Shown piece after piece: positions 9,728 through 18,673 of a stretch of DNA of 64,000 bases (position 1 is its first letter; every line of letters starts with the position of its first letter). The notes under the pieces were generated by a model, which was given only the letters and a program-made list of their open reading frames with translations, was not told where the DNA came from and did not search any database. The position numbers and the translations under genes are program-made. Source of the stretch: Aeromonas lacus (GTDB taxonomy: Bacteria > Pseudomonadota > Gammaproteobacteria > Enterobacterales > Aeromonadaceae). Location: assembly GCF_000764665.1 (NCBI RefSeq), contig NZ_JRGM01000131.1:62001-126000 (forward strand), written 5' to 3'.

Positions 9728-10579
9728 TCAAGAGGCGCGCCAGAACGGTTTGTCGCCGAGCACGGTTGCCCGATGCATGATGCGTCGGGCTGGCAGATAG
9801 TCGGCGTTGGCATAGTGCTGGGTGACCCGGTTATCCCAGATGGCGATGTCGTTTTCTTGCCAGCGCCAGCGCACCTGATACTCGGGCTTGCTGACATGCT
9901 TGAACAGGAAGGCGAGCAACGCCTCGCTCTCTTGCCTCGGCAAGTCGGGCAGGCGGGTGGTGAAGCCTTCGTTGACAAACAGGGCCTGACGGCCACTGAG
10001 GGGATGGGTGCGGATCACCGGGTGGCGCAAGGGAGGATGGCGGGTTACTGCCTCCTGCCAACGTCCGTACTCCTCCGGGCTGCTGGTGTGGCGATGGGCC
10101 GGGAACGACTTGCTAAAGTCGTGTTCGGCCTCCAGTCCTGCCAGCAGTTGTTGCAGCCTGGGGGAGAGCCCCTCGAAGGCGGCGATGCCGCTGGCCCACA
10201 GGGTGTCTCCGCCGACCGGTGGCAACTGCTTGGCGGCCAGGATGGCCAGCGCCGGGGGCGTCTCGATAAAGGTCACATCGGTATGCCAGTTGTCGTTGTC
10301 CGGTGGATTCCCGTTGTGGGTGTCGAGCACGATGATCTCTTCGGCCTCGGGCGCATGGGGATAGATGGGGTGGATGTGCAGATCGCCGAAGCGGTTGGCC
10401 AGCGCCCGTTGAGCCAGAGGGGTGATGGGCTGGTCCCGAAAGAACAGTACCTGATGGCTCAACAGGGCCTGATGGATCTGCCCAAAGTGGCTATCGCTCA
10501 AAGGTTCAGCCAGTTGAATGCCGCTGATCTCGGCACCGATGTGGGGGCCGAGGGGGGTGATACGCAGGGTATTGCTCAT
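9728..10579 (-). CDS. tauD: Taurine dioxygenase (alpha-ketoglutarate dependent)
   Basis: 283-residue Fe(II)/2-oxoglutarate dioxygenase that hydroxylates taurine so that it breaks down to aminoacetaldehyde and sulfite, releasing sulfur. The 2-His-1-Asp iron site is visible: His99 and Asp101 in NWHTDVTF, and His255 in NRVTQHYANADY. These numbers match E. coli TauD. The 2-oxoglutarate-binding Arg is in ARRIMHRATV. The start at 10579 overlaps the tauC stop (ATGA). It is the last gene of tauABCD. Confidence 0.96.
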   Translation of the reverse strand: MSNTLRITPLGPHIGAEISGIQLAEPLSDSHFGQIHQALLSHQVLFFRDQPITPLAQRALANRFGDLHIHPIYPHAPEAEEIIVLDTHNGNPPDNDNWHTDVTFIETPPALAILAAKQLPPVGGDTLWASGIAAFEGLSPRLQQLLAGLEAEHDFSKSFPAHRHTSSPEEYGRWQEAVTRHPPLRHPVIRTHPLSGRQALFVNEGFTTRLPDLPRQESEALLAFLFKHVSKPEYQVRWRWQENDIAIWDNRVTQHYANADYLPARRIMHRATVLGDKPFWRAS

Positions 10580-11403
10580 AGTCCTTCTCCATGCCACGGC
10601 GTCAGGCGACGCTGCAGCGCACGTAAACCAAGTTCCAGAATGAAGGCGATCAGGGCGATCACCAGAATGCCCGCCAGCACCACGTCGGTGGCGAGAAACT
10701 CGCCGGCGGATTGCACCATAAAACCCACGCCACGGGTGGCGGCGATGAGCTCGGCTGCCACTAGGGTGGACCAGCCGACCCCGAGCCCGATGCGCAGCCC
10801 GGTCAAGATCTCCGGCAGGGCGCCGGGCAGGATGACGTACCACAACACCTGCCAGCGGGTGGCGCCCAGCGCCTGGGCGGCCCGCAGTCGCACCTGCTGG
10901 GCGCTCTGCACTCCCGTCAGGGTTGCCATGGCCACCGGCGCGAAGATGGCGAGATAGATGAGCAGCACCTTGGAGGTCTCGCCTATGCCAAACCAGATCA
11001 CCATGAGTGGCAGGTAGGCGAGCGGGGGGACCGGTCGGTAGAGCTCGATCAGCGGATCCAGCATGCCGCGCACCGTGGGGCTCAGCCCCATGGCAATCCC
11101 CACCGTTACCCCGAACAGGGCCGCAGCTATCAGGGCGATCAGGATGCGCTGCAAGCTGGCCGCGAGATGCTGCCACAGGGTGGCATCCATAAACCCCTGC
11201 GGCCCGGCAATGGTGATGAACTGGTGCAGTACCTGCTCGGGGGGCGGCAAAAATAGAGGGCTTATCCAGCCAAAGTGCGCCACCAGCCACCAGATAGCCA
11301 GCAGGGTGGTCAGGCTAAGCAGGCTCACGCCAAGCCGGCGTGACAGGGGCCAGCGCAGGCGCACAGTGGCGGGGAGTGCCGAGGATGAGAGGGCGGCTGT
11401 CAT
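10576..11403 (-). CDS. tauC: Taurine ABC transporter permease
   Basis: 275-residue inner-membrane permease of the BPD_transp_1 family with about six helices. The cytoplasmic EAA-type loop that docks the ATPase is visible ([34 protein letters not shown]). It pairs with TauB and the periplasmic TauA to import taurine and related sulfonates. The stop overlaps the tauD start, and its own start overlaps the tauB stop by 4 bases. Confidence 0.95.
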   Translation of the reverse strand: MTAALSSSALPATVRLRWPLSRRLGVSLLSLTTLLAIWWLVAHFGWISPLFLPPPEQVLHQFITIAGPQGFMDATLWQHLAASLQRILIALIAAALFGVTVGIAMGLSPTVRGMLDPLIELYRPVPPLAYLPLMVIWFGIGETSKVLLIYLAIFAPVAMATLTGVQSAQQVRLRAAQALGATRWQVLWYVILPGALPEILTGLRIGLGVGWSTLVAAELIAATRGVGFMVQSAGEFLATDVVLAGILVIALIAFILELGLRALQRRLTPWHGEGL

Positions 11404-12167
11404 GCAAACACCTCCCGTTCGGCGAAGACCCGGCCGAGCACGTATTCACGCTGCTCGATGAAGGCTGGATCCGACTTGATGCTGCGGCACGACTCCCCGG
11501 CGGCAAAGCGGCGGCCAAAATCCAGGGTCAGCCGCTCGGTGATCCGGCCCGGGGCAGGGGAGAGCAGCACCAGCTCGGTCGCCATGAATACCGCCTCCTC
11601 GATGTCGTGGGTGATGAGCAGCACCTGGCGGCGCTGCTCGTGCCACAGGCGCAGCAGCAGGGTCTGCATCTGCTCGCGGGTAAAGGCGTCGAGGGCGCCG
11701 AAGGGCTCGTCGAGCAGCAGCAGTTGCGGCTGGGTGGCCAGCGCCCGGGCGATGCCGACCCGCTGACGCTGACCACCGGAGAGCTGCCAGATGGGTTTGG
11801 TATGGGCCTCTTCCAGCCCCACCTTGCGCAACATGGCCAGGGCCCTCGCTTCGCGCTCCGGGCGGGGCAGACCGGCCAGCTGTAGCCCGAAAGCCACGTT
11901 GTCCAGCACGTTGCGCCAGGGCAGTAGTCCCTCGTGCTGGAACACCACCCCCCGCTCGGCACCGGGGCCGGTCACCGGTTTGCCTTGCAGGCTGATCTCG
12001 CCCTGATGGTGGGTGAGAAAGCCTGCGATAAGGTTGAGCAGAGTGGTTTTGCCGCAGCCGGAGGGGCCGAGTACCACCATCAGCTCCCCCGCTTCCAGCG
12101 TGAGGTTGATGTTGTCGAGCACCCTTTTGCCGTCGTAGTCGGCACAAAGGTGGGTGAGTTGCAGCAT
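11400..12167 (-). CDS. tauB: Taurine ABC transporter ATP-binding protein
   Basis: 255-residue ABC ATPase, the same length as E. coli TauB. Walker [10 protein letters not shown], signature [15 protein letters not shown], Walker [13 protein letters not shown] and switch His in [12 protein letters not shown] are all present. The start at 12167 ([14 protein letters not shown]) has GGAG 8 bases upstream and matches the E. coli N-terminus; an in-frame ATG at 12194 abutting tauA is less likely. It energises taurine import. Confidence 0.95.
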   Translation of the reverse strand: MLQLTHLCADYDGKRVLDNINLTLEAGELMVVLGPSGCGKTTLLNLIAGFLTHHQGEISLQGKPVTGPGAERGVVFQHEGLLPWRNVLDNVAFGLQLAGLPRPEREARALAMLRKVGLEEAHTKPIWQLSGGQRQRVGIARALATQPQLLLLDEPFGALDAFTREQMQTLLLRLWHEQRRQVLLITHDIEEAVFMATELVLLSPAPGRITERLTLDFGRRFAAGESCRSIKSDPAFIEQREYVLGRVFAEREVFA

Positions 12168-12194
12168 GGCAGTCTCCGGGTTACTTGGGGTCAT

Positions 12195-13169
12195 TCAGCG
12201 GGCTTGGGCCTTGACGAAACGGTCGGTCACGTACTGGCTGTAATCGCTGCCGGCGCTCTGTACCTTGCCTTGCTCCTTGAGGAAGCGGGCTGTGTCCACT
12301 ATGGTCCGGTTCACCAGCGCGGCGAGCTCGTCGCTCTGCTGCCGGGCAGTCAGGTAGGTGTTGCCTTTGACCAGCCCGGGTACCTCTGCGGCGGGGACGC
12401 CGCTCAGAGTTGCCAGCTTGGCGAGGTTGTCCGGTTGTGCCAGCCAGCCAGCCGGGTTGTCCAGATAGCCGCGCTGGGCTGCCAGCGTGCTGTCGACGAA
12501 GGCCTGCACCACCTCGGGGTGAGCCTTGGCAAACTCCTTGCGTACCACCCACACATCGAGGGTGGGCGCGCCCCATTCACCCACCTGGGCCGAGTCGGTC
12601 AGCACCTTGCCCTCCCGGGCCAGTTCATTGAGGGCCGGTGCCCAGACATAGGCGCCATCTATGTCACCCCGTTGCCAGGCAGCGATGATGGCGGGCGGCT
12701 GCAGATTGACTATCTGCAGGCTGGCCGGATCCACGCCCCAGTGTCTGAGGGCGACCAGCAGGCTGTAGTGGGTAGTGGAGGTAAAGGGCACGGCGATGCG
12801 TTTGCCAGCCAGCGCTTTGGGGGAGGCGAGCTCAGGCTTGACGACCAGCGCTTCCGAATTGCCGAGTTTGGAGGCGAGCAGGAACACCTCGATCGGCACC
12901 TGCTGGCTGGCGGCCACCGCTAGCGGGCTGGATCCGATATTGCCGATCTGCACGTTGCCGGAAGCGAGCGCCCGCACCACGCTGGCACCACTGTCAAACT
13001 TGAGCCACTTCACCTTGGCGCCACTGTCGCGGGCAAAGGTGTTGTCGGCCTGGGCCACCTTGGCTGGCTCGGCCGAGGTCTGGTAGGCCACAGTCACTTC
13101 GACGGCGTGGGCCTGCAGGCTGAGAAGGGCGAGGGCTGTCAGCCAGAGAGAATATCCTTTTCCTATCAT
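12195..13169 (-). CDS. tauA: Taurine ABC transporter substrate-binding protein
   Basis: 324-residue periplasmic binding protein with a Sec signal peptide (residues 1-22, cleavage after AHA). The VTVAYQTSAEPAKVAQADNTF opening and GNVQIGNIGSSPLAVAASQQVP block are typical of TauA/SsuA-type sulfonate-binding proteins. It is the first gene of tauABCD. In Enterobacteria the operon is activated by Cbl/CysB under sulfate starvation; no such regulator gene is in this window. Confidence 0.94.
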   Translation of the reverse strand: MIGKGYSLWLTALALLSLQAHAVEVTVAYQTSAEPAKVAQADNTFARDSGAKVKWLKFDSGASVVRALASGNVQIGNIGSSPLAVAASQQVPIEVFLLASKLGNSEALVVKPELASPKALAGKRIAVPFTSTTHYSLLVALRHWGVDPASLQIVNLQPPAIIAAWQRGDIDGAYVWAPALNELAREGKVLTDSAQVGEWGAPTLDVWVVRKEFAKAHPEVVQAFVDSTLAAQRGYLDNPAGWLAQPDNLAKLATLSGVPAAEVPGLVKGNTYLTARQQSDELAALVNRTIVDTARFLKEQGKVQSAGSDYSQYVTDRFVKAQAR

Positions 13170-13501
13170 GATGCTATTCCGTTATCTGGAGTGTGGAATA
13201 GCCGTTTTCCCATTTATTGGCCTGACAATGAAATAACGAAAATATTGTTGTGGCGAGCAATGGTTCTTAGAAAAAGAGCGGTAAATCAATGCGTTTATTT
13301 ATATATCCCAATAATCGCAGTCGATATCTGTCAGGTGAGAAATGTCGTCTGAATATGTTCCTCGCGGTGAGATTGTCCACCCGATACATGGCGGTATGGC
13401 CACCTCGCCTGATCAGACAAAAGACGGGGTTGTGAGCGATAGGGATACGGAACAATGAGCGGTGGCGGCAAAACGAAAACCATTTTGTGGCAATGCTAAA
13501 A
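13170..13501. other. Intergenic region upstream of tauA
   Basis: About 330 AT-rich bases that must carry the tau promoter. No supported gene lies here. A Cbl/CysB-like site could not be identified by eye. Confidence 0.5.
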
Positions 13502-13518
13502 CCCGCCGGAGTGGCGGG
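13502..13518 (-). terminator. Intrinsic terminator after the DUF218 gene
   Basis: Stem CCCGCC / GGCGGG with a 5-base loop. Read on the minus strand it is followed by GTTTTAGC. It lies 43 bases past the stop of the DUF218 protein gene. Confidence 0.75.
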
Positions 13519-13560
13519 CTTTATGGTTTATCACGGATGGTTCAGCGTGAACCCGGCTGA

Positions 13561-14664
13561 TCAACGCTCAATCAGTGGTGCCGAGCGGTAGCTCCACATG
13601 CCGTAGGTACGCAGCACGTCGCGGTAGATGCCGAGCAGCTCGCTCTGGCTCACGCTCGCCAGATCTTCGAGCGGTTTGTCAGGGAAGCTGACGCTCACCA
13701 CCTGCAGCCCGGCCGGGCCAGTCTGATCGCAGGCGGTTTCGAGCACCGCCTGACCGCGGCGGACATGGCTGGCGGAGCTCACCAGCACCGCGTAGTTGAT
13801 CTGGTGGCGGGCGAGGGCATAGGCGCTGTAGAGACCATTTTCCACCGTGCTGGTGGCGTAGTTCTCCTCGATGAGGCGGCTGCGGTCGATGCCGTGATTG
13901 GCCAGCCAGTCGGCCATCAGCTTGCCCTCGGTCTGGTGATTTTGCGGTACCCCGCCGGTCAGGATGATGAGCGAATCGGGATCCGCCTTGGCGAGCTTGA
14001 GGGTCGCCTGCAACCTGCCCAGCAGGATCCGGTCCATGGTGCCGTCGGGGTTGAGGGCATAACCGAGGGTGACGATGGCGCGCTTGCCCTCTTTGCTTGC
14101 CTTGATCTGATCCTCGGTCAGCTCGGTCTGCAGTTCGATGGTGGTGACCCGCTGCACCCTTGCGATGATCTTGTCCAGATTGGCGGCACGTCCGCCGTTG
14201 CGATCCGCCACCTTGGCCAGGGCGGTGCGCGACGCCTCCTTGTTGCCTTTAACCAGCTGCCAGATGGCGAGGTAGCTGTTGATGTCGAGGTCATCGGGGG
14301 CGACGGCCTGCGCCTGCTCCAGCAAGGTGATGGCGCGGCTCAGGTTGCCGTTGTAGATCTGGGCATTGGCCGCCGAGATGAGCAGGTCGGTGCGATAGGG
14401 TTCGAGTTTGTAGGCCGCCAGCAGCCGGTTGGTGACCAGCTCCATGTTGCTCGGCATCTTGGCGGTGAAGCCGGCGTGGGAGATCTTGGCCGGCGATTTG
14501 TAGATCTGCTGCGCTTCGCCGAGCAGCATGTCCACCACCTGGCGCTTGCTCACCAGGGTATTGAGGTCGCTCTCTATCTGCATCGAGCTGTCGGCCGCCT
14601 GCAGGGCGAGGGGGGAGAGAGCCAGCAGGCCGCTCAGCGTCAGGGCGAGAAGGGTCTGTTTCAT
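13561..14664 (-). CDS. Periplasmic YdcF/SanA-like (DUF218) protein with TPR-like N-terminal half
   Basis: 367 residues with a Sec signal peptide (cleavage near LQAADSS, residue 22). The N-terminal half (about 50-150) reads as helical TPR-like repeats (TDLLISAANAQIYNGNLSRAITLLEQAQAVAPDDLDINSYLAIW). The C-terminal half is a DUF218 Rossmann-like domain (AIVTLGYALNPDGTMDRILLGRLQATLKLAKADPDSLIILTGG, then ENYATSTVENGLYSA and VLVSSASHVRRG). The start at 14664 is chosen because GAGGAA precedes it and it begins the signal peptide; an upstream ATG at 14724 does not. DUF218 proteins such as SanA and ElyC affect envelope integrity; a role in cell-wall precursor metabolism is only inferred. Confidence 0.82.
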   Translation of the reverse strand: MKQTLLALTLSGLLALSPLALQAADSSMQIESDLNTLVSKRQVVDMLLGEAQQIYKSPAKISHAGFTAKMPSNMELVTNRLLAAYKLEPYRTDLLISAANAQIYNGNLSRAITLLEQAQAVAPDDLDINSYLAIWQLVKGNKEASRTALAKVADRNGGRAANLDKIIARVQRVTTIELQTELTEDQIKASKEGKRAIVTLGYALNPDGTMDRILLGRLQATLKLAKADPDSLIILTGGVPQNHQTEGKLMADWLANHGIDRSRLIEENYATSTVENGLYSAYALARHQINYAVLVSSASHVRRGQAVLETACDQTGPAGLQVVSVSFPDKPLEDLASVSQSELLGIYRDVLRTYGMWSYRSAPLIER

Positions 14665-14849
14665 CGAAGATTCCTCGGTCGGGCTGATTGCCACTGCGCG
14701 CCGCCAGTTGGCAGCGCCAAGCAAAGTCGCGTCAATTCAGTCGGTTAGTACCAAAACAGGCGGGCAATATAGCAGTTATCGGGGCGTCAAACTGTGAGTC
14801 GGGGCGAGTCGTGGGGGATGAACCGCGTTCCCGGCTGCTCTTCCAGAAG

Positions 14850-14922
14850 GGCAGGGGGCGCTGTTTTCCCCCTGCCATCGGGAGCATTGGCTCCCCAACC
14901 TATCTGTTATCTGGATAGGTTG
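14850..14922. repeat. Three consecutive stem-loops
   Basis: Three perfect inverted repeats are packed almost end to end. They are GGCAGGGGG/CCCCCTGCC (14850-14876, 9-bp stem), GGGAGC/GCTCCC (14880-14895, 6-bp stem) and CAACCTATC/GATAGGTTG (14896-14922, 9-bp stem). They lie between the nuclease stop and the DUF218 gene start. No T-run marks a standard terminator, although one of them may end nuclease transcription. Confidence 0.65.
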
Positions 14923-14946
14923 ATTCTCAATCTATCGAATTTCGAG

Positions 14947-15699
14947 TTAGTTCCACATCGGGGAGACACGTGCTTCCAGCGTCTCCTGCTGCTCTTCGGG
15001 CATATCGCTGAAGAAGTTGAGGTGAGTCTGCTCTTCCACTTCACGCACCGACACCCGGTAGTCGGCGATCTTGCTAACGGGAATATCCTGTTGCGGCATG
15101 ATAAAGGCGATGGCCTGCAGTTTGGCCGGATCCATCACGATCTTGTAGTAGGCGCTCGGGATCGTCACACCCTGACCGATGGACTCTTCAGAGCCGGTAA
15201 AGATGGGGCCGGTGATGACCTGCACATCCTTGCGGCTGATAGCCCATTGACGTGCCTTCTCCTCCAGAATGCGCCACGCCTTCTGGTTGAGGGCTGGCAG
15301 CTGGGGTGTCATGTTGGTCAGCAGGAAGCTCTGCTTCATGGTGATATCGGTGGCGGCCATGTCGGCCGCAGGAGCCTGATGGCCACGGTCGTAGCCAGAT
15401 CCCTTGTAGTCCGACAGCGTTGCGCGATAGGCGACCGGCACCTCCTTGTCCTCGGCAAAGGCATCCTTGCGCTTGATCTTGCCCTGTGCGCTCTGGGCGG
15501 TCATCCGGTAGGACACCCACTCGGAGACCTTGTGGTCGTAGTTGTAGCCTGCGGCATAGCCGTCGCGGCACAGCTTCTGATCCGCTTCGGAGGGGGTGCC
15601 AAAGCGCATGTGTTCCCCGCAGACAAAGTCCGCTGCAAAGAGCGGTGCAGTGCCGAGGGAGAGGGTGACAGCCAGAACCAATTTATTGATTTTTATCAT
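14947..15699 (-). CDS. Secreted DNA/RNA non-specific endonuclease
   Basis: 250-residue nuclease of the beta-beta-alpha-metal NUC (PF01223-type) family. A Sec signal peptide (residues 1-22, cleaved after LFA) exports it. The catalytic motif DRGHQAPAAD (His107 as general base) and the metal-binding Asn within LLTNMTPQLPALNQKAW (Asn138) are intact. Vibrio and Aeromonas extracellular nucleases often carry this type of domain, degrading environmental DNA for nutrients or freeing cells from neutrophil traps; that role is inferred here. Monocistronic on the minus strand, divergent from nothing and upstream of a cluster of hairpins. Confidence 0.9.
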   Translation of the reverse strand: MIKINKLVLAVTLSLGTAPLFAADFVCGEHMRFGTPSEADQKLCRDGYAAGYNYDHKVSEWVSYRMTAQSAQGKIKRKDAFAEDKEVPVAYRATLSDYKGSGYDRGHQAPAADMAATDITMKQSFLLTNMTPQLPALNQKAWRILEEKARQWAISRKDVQVITGPIFTGSEESIGQGVTIPSAYYKIVMDPAKLQAIAFIMPQQDIPVSKIADYRVSVREVEEQTHLNFFSDMPEEQQETLEARVSPMWN

Positions 15700-15881
15700 T
15701 TTTGTGATGCTCCAGTTTAGTAGGCCGCATCATTTGATACACATCTCGAAGGAGCTTCAATTGCAGCTTGATGACACTTTCCGGATTTGTGACGTCTCGC
15801 CAAGATCTGTCGCGTGGATGGCTAATGTGTTTTAAGTCAACGTCTTTCACCATGAGATGATGGAGAGTTGATTGGAGCTAA

Positions 15882-15912
15882 AAACAAGGGGCCCACAGCG
15901 GGCCCCTTGTTT
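15882..15912 (-). terminator. Strong intrinsic terminator after the PTS gene
   Basis: A perfect 13-bp stem (AAACAAGGGGCCC / GGGCCCCTTGTTT) with a 5-base loop. On the minus strand it runs into TTTTTAGC. It lies 28 bases beyond the PTS stop codon. Confidence 0.92.
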
Positions 15913-15939
15913 GGTACAAGATGGCGAGGGTCAGTCGTC

Positions 15940-17835
15940 TCAGGCCGCCTGCTCTCCCTTGTCTGCCAGCGTGCGGGCCAGCAGCGCTTCCGGGTTGTGG
16001 ATCGCTTCTTTGGTCTTCACGTCGATGACCTCGATATCGCTGAAGCGCTCCCGGTTCTTGATCGCCACGTCGTGGGCGAAGATGACGCAGCGGGCGTTGG
16101 CGACATCCTTGGCGGTGATGCGGTTGATGATGCCGTTGGCGCCCTGGGTCTCGACCTTGATCTTGATCCCCTGTTTGGCGGCGGCCTTCTGCAGACTCTT
16201 GGCGGCGAGGAAGGTGTGGGCTACGCCGGAGGGGCAGGCGGTGATGGCCAATACGTCCGCTTCCCCTTCCGCTTCAATCACCTGATAGTCGCTATCTGTG
16301 GTGGTGACCTCTTCCTCTTCACTTACCGGTTTTTTCAGAATGTTGACGATGACGGCTGTGGTCAGGGCGCCGAGGATGGTGCCGAGGATATAGCCCATCT
16401 TGCCTTCCACCACCGGCAGGACAATCCAGCCACCCCAGGGGGCGTGGTTGATGCTGTGCATCATGAAGCCGGTGATGTTGCCGACGATACCGCCTGCCAC
16501 GATGGCCGGGATAACGCGGACGGGGTCAGCGGCGGCGAACGGGATGGCACCTTCACTGATACCGATCATGCCCATGATGGCGGCTGCTTTGCCGGATTCA
16601 CGCTCTTCCTTCTTGTAACGCTTGGGGGACATGAAAGTGGCCAGTGCCATCCCGAGCGGCGGTACACAGATGGCGATACCGACGCCGCCCATCAGCCAGG
16701 GCTGGGTGTTGACCTGAGTCTGGGCAAACAGGGTAGCAACCTTGTTGACCGGGCCGCCCATATCGAAGGCTGTCATGCCACCCAGGATGGCCCCCAGCAT
16801 CACTTTACCTGAGCCCGCCATGCTGGAGAGCCAGTGGTTCATCCCTTCCATCATGGCGGCGATCGGGGCGCCGATCCCCCACATCACGATGCCGCACACC
16901 AGGAAGGTACCGATCAGCGGGTAGATGAAGATGGAGCCAAGGGAACTCATGGAGTCCGGCAACTTGATCCGTTTGAGCTGATTGACCACAAAGCCGGCGA
17001 TAAAGCCCACCAGAATGGCGCCGAGAAAACCGGTCTGATAGTGCTGCACGGCAATCCAGGAGCCGATCATGCCAGGCGCCAGACCCGGTTTGTCAGCCAG
17101 CGAGTAGGCGATATAGCCGCCCAATACGGCAGTAAACAGGGTCAGGCCGGCGATACCCATGGTCGCCATATCCTTGAGGAAGCCCGCTTCCGGCACGGCG
17201 CCCTTGCCGCTCAGCATCACTGACAGGGAGAGCAGCACACCGCCCGCCACGATGAAGGGGATCATGTGGGAAGTACCAAACAGCAGGTGCTGCTTCATGG
17301 TGTTGAGGCGATCCTTGAAGGTGCGATCGGTGGGTTCAACCGGAGCAGCGGCAGCTGGTTTGGCGGCTGGCGCCGGTTTTTCCATTTTCGGGCCTTGCTT
17401 GAGCAGGGTCAGGGCTTGCTCGACGGTAGTGGCCGCTTTCATCTGCTCGATAAAGCCCGGCTCCAGCAGACGGGTCGAGAGCTCGGCCAGCACCTCGATG
17501 TGGTGGTTGGCGCCACCATCCGGGGAGGCGATCATGAAGATCAGCCGGGTCGGTTTGCCATCTTCGGCACCATACTCGATCCCTTGCTTGCTGATCCCGA
17601 TGGCGATGGCGGGACGGCTCACTGCCGCGCTCTTGGCGTGGGGCAGGGCCACACCCTGCTCGAACCCGGTGCAGTCGAGTTGCTCGCGGGCCCAGACATC
17701 TTTGACAAATTGCTCTTTGTCAGATACGGCACCGTCGCGCGCCAGCATCTGTGCCATCTCGTCGAACAGGGCCTCCTTGCTGGTGGCCTTCAGCTCCAGA
17801 CAGATAAGTCTGCCGTTGGTTATGGTGGGTAACAT
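15940..17835 (-). CDS. PTS fructose-family permease, fused EIIA-EIIC-EIIB
   Basis: 631-residue single-chain phosphotransferase permease. Residues 1-147 are a fructose/mannitol-type EIIA with phosphorylated His66 in GVALPHAKS. An Ala/Pro-rich linker follows (about 150-172). The membrane EIIC (about 180-500, many helices, GGPVNKVA signature) comes next. A fructose-type EIIB lies at the C-terminus with phosphocysteine Cys534 in AITACPSGVAHT. The order A-C-B differs from E. coli FruA (B'-B-C, separate FruB). Sugar specificity (fructose, mannose or mannosylglycerate) cannot be assigned. No kinase, hydrolase or regulator gene is adjacent. AGGAG precedes the start. Confidence 0.9.
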   Translation of the reverse strand: MLPTITNGRLICLELKATSKEALFDEMAQMLARDGAVSDKEQFVKDVWAREQLDCTGFEQGVALPHAKSAAVSRPAIAIGISKQGIEYGAEDGKPTRLIFMIASPDGGANHHIEVLAELSTRLLEPGFIEQMKAATTVEQALTLLKQGPKMEKPAPAAKPAAAAPVEPTDRTFKDRLNTMKQHLLFGTSHMIPFIVAGGVLLSLSVMLSGKGAVPEAGFLKDMATMGIAGLTLFTAVLGGYIAYSLADKPGLAPGMIGSWIAVQHYQTGFLGAILVGFIAGFVVNQLKRIKLPDSMSSLGSIFIYPLIGTFLVCGIVMWGIGAPIAAMMEGMNHWLSSMAGSGKVMLGAILGGMTAFDMGGPVNKVATLFAQTQVNTQPWLMGGVGIAICVPPLGMALATFMSPKRYKKEERESGKAAAIMGMIGISEGAIPFAAADPVRVIPAIVAGGIVGNITGFMMHSINHAPWGGWIVLPVVEGKMGYILGTILGALTTAVIVNILKKPVSEEEEVTTTDSDYQVIEAEGEADVLAITACPSGVAHTFLAAKSLQKAAAKQGIKIKVETQGANGIINRITAKDVANARCVIFAHDVAIKNRERFSDIEVIDVKTKEAIHNPEALLARTLADKGEQAA

Positions 17836-18394
17836 TGCACTCTCCTGGCTCCGTTCCTGAGCTCGCTGGGTGGGGATTGGGTTGACTGGAATATTGTTCT
17901 CCCGTTGCCCCCTCGTCGAAATCGGACAAATGTGCCGTTTACTGGATTTTTGTGTGACATCCTCCGCCCTGTGACCCTGCTCGCAATTTGCACATCGTTA
18001 GGTTTAACCATGAAAAATAAGTAAAATCCTTTATAAACAATAAGTTGATTTACTGCTCATTATTGATCTCTGTTTGGGTTACGCCATTCTTGCAATCCTG
18101 CAGATGGAGATTTGTGTGAGTGGTACAGCCACAAAAAATGTGAAGAGGGCGGCAAAAAACAGGCTTTGGGTGAGGAGCACTCTGAGCAATGTAGTGACGA
18201 GAGTGAGGGGCGAAGGGAGGAGGAGAGAGTGATGACCAGCCCAAATATTCGATTGGTTCAGGTAAAAGCAATCGTTTATTTGATTGGGCAGTTGGCGGGA
18301 TCCGGTTGTCGAAACAAGTGATACATTGGCCAAGTGCCGTCAGCCCTGAGTCGCGTTCAACATGTGTGGCTCGCTAAAACAAGGAGATATTCTG
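17836..18394. other. Intergenic region upstream of the PTS gene
   Basis: About 560 bases with no convincing gene. Short frames on both strands lack a good start or family-like composition. It must carry the PTS promoter (minus) and that of the following small gene (plus). No Cra operator matching the E. coli consensus is visible. Confidence 0.5.
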
Positions 18395-18547
18395 ATGGAA
18401 AAACTAGACCAAGAGGTCGACACCATGCGCCAGGAGCTGGAGCGTCAGCTACAGCAGCAAGCCCACAACAAGTGGCAGGCGAGAGTCGATGCACTGCAGC
18501 AGGAGCGCTCCGGTGACTGTCAGGAAGAGGAGGAGGTTGAGTTCTAG
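18395..18547 (+). CDS. Small charged helical protein, unknown function
   Basis: A 50-residue open frame preceded by AAGGAGAT at ideal spacing. The product is highly charged and Gln-rich, without membrane segments. Residues 1-40 read as one amphipathic helix (EKLDQEVDTMRQELERQLQQ) and the tail is acidic (EEEEVEF). A terminator follows 95 bases later. The strong ribosome binding site and the coherent helical composition support a real gene. No family is recognised; a short coiled-coil regulator or chaperone-like peptide is possible. Confidence 0.55.
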   Translation: MEKLDQEVDTMRQELERQLQQQAHNKWQARVDALQQERSGDCQEEEEVEF

Positions 18548-18641
18548 CCCGTCGCGGCCAAAGGAGAGTGGCCGGTATCTTCCCTACCATGTCTCGTTAC
18601 GATCTATCAGGTACCGTCATGCGAGATAGCCCGAATAACCA

Positions 18642-18671
18642 AACCCCGCAGGCCGCAAGGACTGCGGGGTT
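18642..18671. terminator. Intrinsic terminator between convergent small genes
   Basis: 10-bp stem AACCCCGCAG / CTGCGGGGTT with a 10-base loop, followed by ATTTATT on the plus strand. It overlaps the end of the convergent minus-strand gene region and may serve both directions. Confidence 0.8.
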
Positions 18672-18673
18672 AT

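Noticed and set aside
18079-18333. 84-residue hydrophobic frame upstream of the PTS gene
   Set aside because: No ribosome binding site, an unnatural composition, and overlap with the promoter region of the PTS gene.
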